The position numbers and the translations under genes are program-made. A DNA stretch of 34,664 bases. Origin: Lysobacter antibioticus HS124. Its GTDB lineage: Bacteria > Pseudomonadota > Gammaproteobacteria > Xanthomonadales > Xanthomonadaceae. The notes under the pieces were generated by a model. The model was not told where the DNA came from and ran no database searches. It worked only from the letters and a program-made list of their open reading frames with translations. Shown piece by piece: positions 30,125 through 34,664 of the stretch. The DNA lies in assembly GCF_000336385.2 (NCBI RefSeq), contig NZ_HG424556.1:1-34664 (forward strand), read 5' to 3'. How positions within the stretch are numbered: the stretch's first letter is position 1; every line of letters starts with the position of its first letter.

Positions 30125-30724
30125 TCAGCGCCGGCACAGGCGCTCGTCGAGCGCGACCACGTCGGCCGACAACACATCGAGCTTGTCGCGGTCCTCGTGG
30201 CCGAGGTTGAGCAGCACGTTGCGTTCGCGCGGCGACAGTGCGCTGGGCACGAACAGGCCGAACGAGGGGCCGGCGTCGAGCCAGCAATCGCCGACCCGGC
30301 GCACGTGTTCGCGGTACGGCCGCTGATCCCAGTCCTCGGGCACGGCGCCGCAGGGGTGCACGCAGTCGGCCGGCACGCTGGCCACCGCCATGCGCAATTC
30401 GCGCGGCGCATCGCCGTCCAGGTGGGCAACGAACTCGAGCAGCGCGCCGGCCGGCGACAGTGAGGCGTAGATCGCGCGCCGTCCGGGGGAGGTCCAACGG
30501 CCGCCTTCGAATCCGGGCCCATCGTCGAACGCGTGCTCGACCTGCTCGGCGGCGACCACGCGATACAAGAGCAGATGCGGCAGCTTGCGCGCCGGTTCGG
30601 CGGATTGCGGCGCGCTGGTGGATGGCGGATCGCTGGCGGGGAAGCTGTCGGCGAGCTGCTTGTCGCGCGAGGCGGGACGCGCTTCGGGCGTGCCGGCGGG
30701 CGGATTGGGCTTGGACTGGCTCAT
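30125..30724 (-). CDS. RES-domain protein with N-terminal FPASDPP motif
   Basis: A 199-residue protein. Residues 1-48 are disordered and contain DKQLADSFPASDPPSTS, a short motif that recurs in small proteobacterial stress proteins. Residues 51-199 match the RES fold (ADP-ribosyltransferase-like), whose toxins degrade NAD+. R55 (LLYRVV), Y86 (RRAIYASLS), E97 (GALLEFVAHL) and S161 (LFVPSALSPRERNVLLNLGH) correspond to the conserved R, Y, E and S of RES toxins. RES proteins are normally encoded with an Xre/DUF2384 antitoxin; none is seen. The start, ATG 30724, overlaps the upstream lipoprotein stop by four bases. Activity as NADase or as a tamed ADP-ribose enzyme cannot be told apart from sequence. 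Confidence 0.82.
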   Translation of the reverse strand: MSQSKPNPPAGTPEARPASRDKQLADSFPASDPPSTSAPQSAEPARKLPHLLLYRVVAAEQVEHAFDDGPGFEGGRWTSPGRRAIYASLSPAGALLEFVAHLDGDAPRELRMAVASVPADCVHPCGAVPEDWDQRPYREHVRRVGDCWLDAGPSFGLFVPSALSPRERNVLLNLGHEDRDKLDVLSADVVALDERLCRR

Positions 30725-31056
30725 GGTTCGGGGGCTCGGTCGGGGGAGGGGGGGGATTCGGCCGGCCCCGGTTTGGCCGGCGCGCTCACCGCGGGGGCTG
30801 CCCGCGCCGTGTCGCTCGCGGGCGCCTGGCAGTCCTCCAGCGCCGGCCCGGACAGGCCGCTGCAGGCGCTGCCCGGTGCGGTGGTTTCGCGCCCGGCCTC
30901 GGTCGCGTTCGCCCCCGGTTGCGCGATCGTGCTGTCGCGGGTGTCGGACTCTTGCGGCGGTTGGCTGCGACGCCGGTCGCAGGCGCCGGCCACGAGCAGC
31001 AGGCACAGGCCCAGGCAGAGCGGCAGCGCTAACGATTTGCTCATCTGACGTTTCAT
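30721..31056 (-). CDS. Small lipoprotein or secreted protein coupled to the RES gene
   Basis: A 111-residue protein with an N-terminal signal (LALPLCLGLCLLLVAGAC). C26 is a likely lipidation site, although the box VAGAC is not the standard L-x-G-C form. The rest is low-complexity and rich in Pro, Ala, Ser and Asp. It contains one C-x2-L-x-G-x-A-x3-C unit (ACSGLSGPALEDC), a short pattern shared with small envelope-stress proteins. The start is ATG 31056 with GGAAC about 7 bp upstream; ATG 31044 is a weaker option. The stop overlaps the RES start (ATGA), so both are translated together. A sigma-54 element lies 33 bp upstream. Confidence 0.7.
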   Translation of the reverse strand: MKRQMSKSLALPLCLGLCLLLVAGACDRRRSQPPQESDTRDSTIAQPGANATEAGRETTAPGSACSGLSGPALEDCQAPASDTARAAPAVSAPAKPGPAESPPSPDRAPEP

Positions 31057-31088
31057 CGCGCAGTTCCGTTCGGTGTCGTGGAAGGGCG

Positions 31089-31107
31089 CAGCAAGCTCCG
31101 TGCCAGC
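31089..31107 (-). promoter_or_regulatory. Sigma-54 (RpoN) promoter of the lipoprotein-RES unit
   Basis: On the minus strand CTGGCACGGAGCTTGCTGC, a full match to YTGGCACG-N4-TTGCW. Predicted start near 31080, a 24-nt leader to ATG 31056. Confidence 0.85.
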
Positions 31108-31164
31108 GCCGGCGCGCGGCGCGGCGATGCAACGCCGGTGTCGTTACGCCAGCTCCCGCGCCGC

Positions 31165-31199
31165 GCAGATTCTGCCGGGCTGCGCAGGAGTTCCTGCGC
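31165..31199. promoter_or_regulatory. Tandem dyads, probable activator binding site
   Basis: GCAGATTCTGC (31165-31175) and GCGCAGGAGTTCCTGCGC (31182-31199), the second a perfect 8-bp inverted repeat with a 2-bp gap. They share the half site GCGCAG. Their centres are 20.5 bp apart, two turns on the same face of the helix. They lie about 55-90 bp from both flanking -24 boxes, where enhancer-binding activators of sigma-54 normally sit. Confidence 0.65.
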
Positions 31200-31250
31200 G
31201 CCTGCCGTTCATCGACCTCGCTCGCGCCGTGCTGGCGCGCTCGCGGGCTC

Positions 31251-31269
31251 TTGGCACGCGACTTGCGGC
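31251..31269 (+). promoter_or_regulatory. Sigma-54 (RpoN) promoter of the SDR-BON unit
   Basis: TTGGCACGCGACTTGCGGC: complete TGGCACG and TTGC blocks, 10 bp between GG and GC. Predicted start near 31277, about 83 nt before ATG 31360. Confidence 0.85.
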
Positions 31270-31359
31270 TGTTCCAGTTGTTTCCCGCGTTGCGGTGGCC
31301 GCGCGCGCCACCGCATCGGGAATCTCATCTCCCAGTCGTTCAACCCCTGGAGCGCGAGC

Positions 31360-32226
31360 ATGAACGAAGCCAGCACCACCCAGCCCCAGCCGCCGCAGTC
31401 GCAGGACGAGCAGCCGGGCCAGCAGAAGCCGATGCTGCCGCAGCCCGAGACCATCCGCGACAGCTACCGCGGTTCGCAGCGATTGAAGGACAAAGTGGCG
31501 ATCGTCACCGGCGGCGACAGCGGCATCGGCCGCGCGGTCGCGGTGCATTTCGCCCGCGAGGGCGCCGATGTCGCCATCGCCTATCTCAACGAAGAAAGCG
31601 ACGCCGAAGAAACCGAACGGCTGGTGCGCAAGGAAGGCCGACAATGCCTGCGCATCGCCGGGGACGTCGGCGACCCGGAGCACTGCCGCGAGATCGTCCG
31701 CCGCACCGTCGAGGCCTACGGCCGCGTCGACGTACTGGTCAACAACGCCGCCGAACAGCACAAGGTCGAAGAGCCTGAGCAACTGACTCCGGCGCAGATC
31801 GAGAGGACCTTCCGCACCAACATCTTCGCCTACTTCTTCATGGCCACCGCGGCGCTGCCGCACATGCCGCGCGGCGCCAGCATCCTCAACACCGGCTCGG
31901 TCACCGGCGTGCGCGGCCACGAGCAACTGATCGACTACGCCGCCACCAAGGGCGCGATCCACGCGCTGACCTTTTCCCTGGCCCAGGCCGTGGCCGGTCG
32001 CGGCGTGCGGGTCAATGCGGTGGCGCCGGGCCCGGTGTGGACGCCGCTGATCCCGGCCAGCTTCGACGAGGAGGAGGTGGCCAAGTTCGGCGCCGACACC
32101 TTGCTCAAGCGTCCCGGCCAACCGTGCGAGATCGCACCGGCCTACGTGTTCCTGGCCAGCGAAGAGGCCTCGTACATCACCGGGCAGACCATCCACATCA
32201 ACGGCGGAGGACACATCAGTGCGTAA
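31360..32226 (+). CDS. Short-chain dehydrogenase/reductase, general-stress type
   Basis: A 288-residue NAD(P)-dependent oxidoreductase with a Gln/Pro-rich N-terminal tail of about 40 residues, as in the YhdF/YhxD/GSP39 group of stress-induced SDRs. The nucleotide site is TGGDSGIG at 50-57, and NNAA begins at 128. The catalytic set is N154, S180, Y193 and K197 (NTGSVTGVRG ... DYAATKGAIHAL). It ends in the usual YITGQTIHINGG. The substrate is not known for this group. The start is ATG 31360 with GGAG 7 bp upstream. Its last 8 bp overlap the start of the BON gene, and GGAGG inside its end serves that gene, so the two are tightly coupled. Confidence 0.92.
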   Translation: MNEASTTQPQPPQSQDEQPGQQKPMLPQPETIRDSYRGSQRLKDKVAIVTGGDSGIGRAVAVHFAREGADVAIAYLNEESDAEETERLVRKEGRQCLRIAGDVGDPEHCREIVRRTVEAYGRVDVLVNNAAEQHKVEEPEQLTPAQIERTFRTNIFAYFFMATAALPHMPRGASILNTGSVTGVRGHEQLIDYAATKGAIHALTFSLAQAVAGRGVRVNAVAPGPVWTPLIPASFDEEEVAKFGADTLLKRPGQPCEIAPAYVFLASEEASYITGQTIHINGGGHISA

Positions 32227-33664
32227 GCAGCAGCGCGAGAACGATCCCGTGGGGACCGGCGAGCTGAAGGCCGTGGCCGAAGAGGCATTGCGGCTAGGTG
32301 CCCGGGCTCTGGAAAAGAGCCGCGAATGGTTCAACGAAATGACCGACAACTTCACCGACAGGAGCGACGACATGAGACATCAAGGCGAACGCAATCGTGG
32401 CGAGCGTGGCCGCGATCCTTACGGGCGCGAAGCGCAGCAGCAGCGGCCCCGCTCGCAGCAGGCCGGATCGCGCGGCGATTACGATGACGGCGACGACTAC
32501 GCCGCCGGCCCGAGCACCGGTTCGTCCGGCCGCGATTGGGACGAGCTGAGCACCCGCGGCGCCGACCGCCACGGCCATGAGCGCGGTGGCGGCTACATGC
32601 CCGAGCGCGGACGCGAATACGGCCATGCCAGCGGCTACGACTCGGGTCGCCAGGACTACGGACGACAGCACGATGGCCGCGAAGACTACGGCCGCGGCTG
32701 GCGCGACGACCGCGGCCAGGATCAGGCCCGCTCCAGCCGCTCGCACTCGGGCGAACGCAGCCTGTACGGCGCCCATGGCCCCGATATCGAACGCGCCTAT
32801 TACGACAGCGGCTGGCGCGCCAGCGGCTTCGACGAACGCAGCCAGAGCGTGGGCTGGGAAGACGACCGCGGCGATGCCCCCGGCACCTCGCGCGGCTCGC
32901 GCTTCGGCGGCAGCCGCGGCGGCTACTCGCGCTTCGGACCCAGCTACGGCGGCGAAAGCGCCGGCCGCGGCGGCCGCGAAGGCCTGTACGACTACAGCGA
33001 ACACCGCCCGCAACAAACCCGTGGCGGCGGCGAAGACCGCTCCTACAGCGACCGCGGCGGTCGCGGCTACGGTCAGGGCTACGGTCGTTCGTCGGGTTAT
33101 GCCGATCGCAGCGGCTTCTCGGCCTCGGCCTACGGCTCCGGTTTCGACGCCAATCCCGGCGCCTACCGCGAACAGGGCGTAGCCAGCCAACGCGGCCGCG
33201 GCCCCAGCCGTTACACCCGCTCCGACGAGCGCATCACCGAAGACCTCAACGAGCGCCTGACCGAAGACGAGCTGATCGACGCCAGCGATATCGAAGTGCG
33301 CTGCGAGAACGGGCGTATCGTGCTCGAAGGCGAAGTCGACCAGCGCTGGATGAAACATCGCGCCGAAGACATCGCCGACGCCTGCAGCGGGGTCAAGGAC
33401 GTCGACAACCGCATCCGCGTGCGTGGAGGCGGACGCACAGGTTCGGACCACGGCGGCGACCGCCACAACGAAACCGGCAGCGGCCCGCAGGCCGGGCAGG
33501 ACAGCCAGGGCCAAGGGCAGGCCAGCCAGCGCGGCGCCAGCGCCGGCCAGCCCCGCACCGGCACCTTGCCGGGCACGTCGGCGCCGCCATCGAGCAGCAC
33601 GGGAAGCGGCGCGACCGGTACCGGCACCGCGGGCAACCAAGGTGGGGGAGCGCAGACCCACTGA
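32219..33664 (+). CDS. BON-domain protein with long R/G/Y-rich disordered region
   Basis: A 481-residue hydrophilic protein. Residues 1-50 form an amphipathic helix region (GTGELKAVAEEALRLGARAL ... SREWFNEM). Residues 51-330 are low complexity, dominated by Arg, Gly, Ser, Tyr and Asp (for example GSRFGGSRGGYSRFGPSYGG). A BON domain follows at about 335-400 (RITEDLNERLTEDELID ... NGRIVLEGEVDQRWMKHRAE), a fold linked to phospholipid or envelope binding in OsmY and DolP. The tail is Gly/Ser/Thr/Gln-rich. There is no signal peptide. GTG 32219 has GGAGG 8 bp upstream within the SDR gene. ATG 32371 also has an AGGAG at 7 bp, so a second, shorter product is possible. A cytoplasmic condensate-like or DNA/RNA-binding role is conceivable from composition only. 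Confidence 0.8.
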   Translation: MRKQQRENDPVGTGELKAVAEEALRLGARALEKSREWFNEMTDNFTDRSDDMRHQGERNRGERGRDPYGREAQQQRPRSQQAGSRGDYDDGDDYAAGPSTGSSGRDWDELSTRGADRHGHERGGGYMPERGREYGHASGYDSGRQDYGRQHDGREDYGRGWRDDRGQDQARSSRSHSGERSLYGAHGPDIERAYYDSGWRASGFDERSQSVGWEDDRGDAPGTSRGSRFGGSRGGYSRFGPSYGGESAGRGGREGLYDYSEHRPQQTRGGGEDRSYSDRGGRGYGQGYGRSSGYADRSGFSASAYGSGFDANPGAYREQGVASQRGRGPSRYTRSDERITEDLNERLTEDELIDASDIEVRCENGRIVLEGEVDQRWMKHRAEDIADACSGVKDVDNRIRVRGGGRTGSDHGGDRHNETGSGPQAGQDSQGQGQASQRGASAGQPRTGTLPGTSAPPSSSTGSGATGTGTAGNQGGGAQTH

Positions 33665-33719
33665 GCCTGCTCGGGACGCGAGGATGGGTTCCGCCGCGAT
33701 CGTTCCGTCGCGGCGCCTC

Positions 33720-33750
33720 AAGAGGCCTGCACTCAGCGCAGGCCTCTTTC
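33720..33750 (+). terminator. Terminator of the SDR-BON unit
   Basis: AAGAGGCCTGC, loop ACTCAGC, GCAGGCCTCTT followed by TC: an 11-bp perfect stem, 55 bp after the BON stop, ending in a short T run. It separates the unit from the convergent DoxX gene. Confidence 0.75.
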
Positions 33751-33824
33751 CATGCCGGACCGAATCTCGTCGATTTGCAGGTAAGCGTATGGGCGACCTG
33801 ATCGCTGGCGACGAAAGAACGAAA

Positions 33825-34499
33825 TCAGGACCGGCGCGAATGACCACGAAGGCGGCGCGCGCCCTCGACCAGAGCCAAAATGCCGAGTCCGGCCAGGGCC
33901 AGGCCCGGTGCCGGCAGCAGCATCGCCACGAGCAGACCGAACGGCGCCAGGACCAGGCCCCAGCCGAACAAATCGGCGCGCGCGGCGGTCGCCGACAGCG
34001 CCGTGCGCCGCGCCAGCCAGGCGTCCAGGCTCAGGCGCCCGGCGCCGCCGAGAATCAGCGGCCACAGCATGACCAGGAAGATCAGCGGCAGTTTGTAGTT
34101 GCCGCCGCCGCTGTCGCTGATCGCATAGCCCTGGGCGAGCTGGGCCAGGCCCATCCAGTCCTGCGGCCAGTGCACGGCGGCGGTGGCGACCACGGTCAGC
34201 ACGAACAGCGAGGCGGCGGCGAACCGGGTGGCCAGGCCGAGCAACAGCGCGATCGCGCCGAGCAGTTCGAACCAGGTCGCCAGCGACCAGCTCAGCGTGG
34301 CCGGCACGCGGTCGAACGGGAACGGGAAGTGGGCCATGATCTCGCCGAACCAGTTCTCGCCATGGAGCTTCTCGCGCCCCGATTCGAAGAACTCCCAGGC
34401 CAGGATCAGGCGCAAGCCCACCGGCGCCAGCCAGGCGCCGACGCCGTCCAGGCGGTCGCGCAGGGACAGGCAGGATCTCAACAGGCACAACGACGGCAT
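33825..34499 (-). CDS. DoxX-family membrane protein, HvfX-like
   Basis: A 224-residue inner-membrane protein of the DoxX family with several hydrophobic segments. [20 protein letters not shown] and [20 protein letters not shown] at the N-terminus, then [20 protein letters not shown], are the features of the long DoxX proteins encoded with DUF2282, DUF692 and DUF2063 genes. There the protein is called HvfX and assists a copper-binding RiPP pathway. The start is ATG 34499 with GGAG 6 bp upstream; GTG 34511 is rejected. The gene upstream (34556 onward) ends like an HvfC protein, which supports the HvfX reading. The rest of the cluster would lie beyond the window. Confidence 0.75.
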   Translation of the reverse strand: MPSLCLLRSCLSLRDRLDGVGAWLAPVGLRLILAWEFFESGREKLHGENWFGEIMAHFPFPFDRVPATLSWSLATWFELLGAIALLLGLATRFAAASLFVLTVVATAAVHWPQDWMGLAQLAQGYAISDSGGGNYKLPLIFLVMLWPLILGGAGRLSLDAWLARRTALSATAARADLFGWGLVLAPFGLLVAMLLPAPGLALAGLGILALVEGARRLRGHSRRS

Positions 34500-34555
34500 G
34501 AGGCACTCCACGGTCGCGCCGGAAATGCCGGCGCTTTACCGATAAGAGGCGCCGA

Positions 34556-34664
34556 TCAGGCGGTAGGATTCGCGGCGGAGAAAAAAATCACCGCATTGGC
34601 GCGCATCTGCCGCAGCAGGCCGTGGCCGAGTTCGAGGAACGCGGCCGGGTCGTCGCTGCCGGCT
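34556..34664 (-). CDS. C-terminal end of a probable HvfC (DUF2063) protein (partial)
   Basis: The last 35 codons of a minus-strand gene running off the window: AGSDDPAAFLELGHGLLRQM, then RANAVIFFSAANPTA and TGA. The helical tail ending in a short hydrophobic strand resembles the end of DUF2063 proteins, which partner DUF692 enzymes. The stretch is too short for certainty; the call leans on the HvfX-like gene 56 bp downstream. Confidence 0.45.
   Translation of the reverse strand, partial: AGSDDPAAFLELGHGLLRQMRANAVIFFSAANPTA

Larger units (their letters stand above)
31057..31359. other. Divergent regulatory region with two sigma-54 promoters
   Basis: 303 bp between the lipoprotein-RES unit (leftward) and the SDR-BON unit (rightward). 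It holds opposing sigma-54 elements at 31089-31107 and 31251-31269, and two dyads (31165-31175 and 31182-31199) between them. No gene was seen. Confidence 0.75.

Noticed and set aside
30125-31056. Classic RES-Xre toxin-antitoxin pair
   Set aside because: The gene coupled to RES encodes an exported low-complexity protein, not a helix-turn-helix antitoxin.

Overview
The window is a GC-rich chromosomal segment from a Gammaproteobacterium, most likely a Lysobacter or close Xanthomonadaceae relative. This rests on the base composition, the ftsK-lolA and rarA-crcB neighbourhoods, the small secreted DUF6289-like protein, and protein sequences that read as xanthomonad. No rRNA, tRNA, insertion sequence, integrase or CRISPR array was seen. 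Long open frames on the opposite strand of most genes are by-products of the high GC content.

Layout. (a) 1-10.7 kb, housekeeping and small genes: the tail of a probable alanine dehydrogenase, ftsK, a small secreted protein, lolA, a GNAT acetyltransferase, an unrecognised secreted protein, a lone GH108 muramidase, rarA, crcB, a small hypothetical, a SapC-family gene and a DUF6196-like gene. (b) 10.7-15.9 kb: a complete potF-potG-potH-potI polyamine ABC importer on the minus strand, divergent from a TorF-type porin. (c) 16.0-17.2 kb: intergenic DNA with dispersed palindromic repeats, and a two-gene unit of unknown small proteins. (d) 17.2-20.2 kb: a copA-cueR copper-efflux operon behind a recognisable 19-bp-spacer MerR-type promoter. 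(e) 20.5-25.0 kb: a full-length lhr helicase. (f) 25.2-33.7 kb: an accessory, stress-like block. It holds a UbiB/ABC1-family kinase with two tiny leader genes, a GlsB/YeaQ-type membrane protein, a VOC protein with the uracil-DNA glycosylase UdgX, a RES-domain protein coupled to a lipoprotein, and a short-chain dehydrogenase coupled to a disordered BON-domain protein. (g) 33.8 kb to the end: a DoxX-family gene (HvfX-like) and the 3' end of an HvfC-like gene, probably one edge of a copper-binding RiPP locus.

The most interesting observation is in block (f). Four of its operons are each preceded, in the correct orientation, by a canonical sigma-54 (RpoN) -24/-12 element: CTGGCATGCGCCTTGCTTC (27984-27966, minus), CTGGCACAGGGTTTGCTTT (28820-28838, plus), CTGGCACGGAGCTTGCTGC (31107-31089, minus) and TTGGCACGCGACTTGCGGC (31251-31269, plus). 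The last two are divergent and flank two dyads (31165-31175 and 31182-31199) whose centres lie about two helical turns apart, the expected arrangement for an activator (bEBP) binding site. I infer a locally clustered RpoN-controlled regulon. It would join an atypical kinase, UdgX, an NAD-glycohydrolase-like RES protein without a visible antitoxin, a stress SDR and a BON/low-complexity protein. I know of no described system with this composition.
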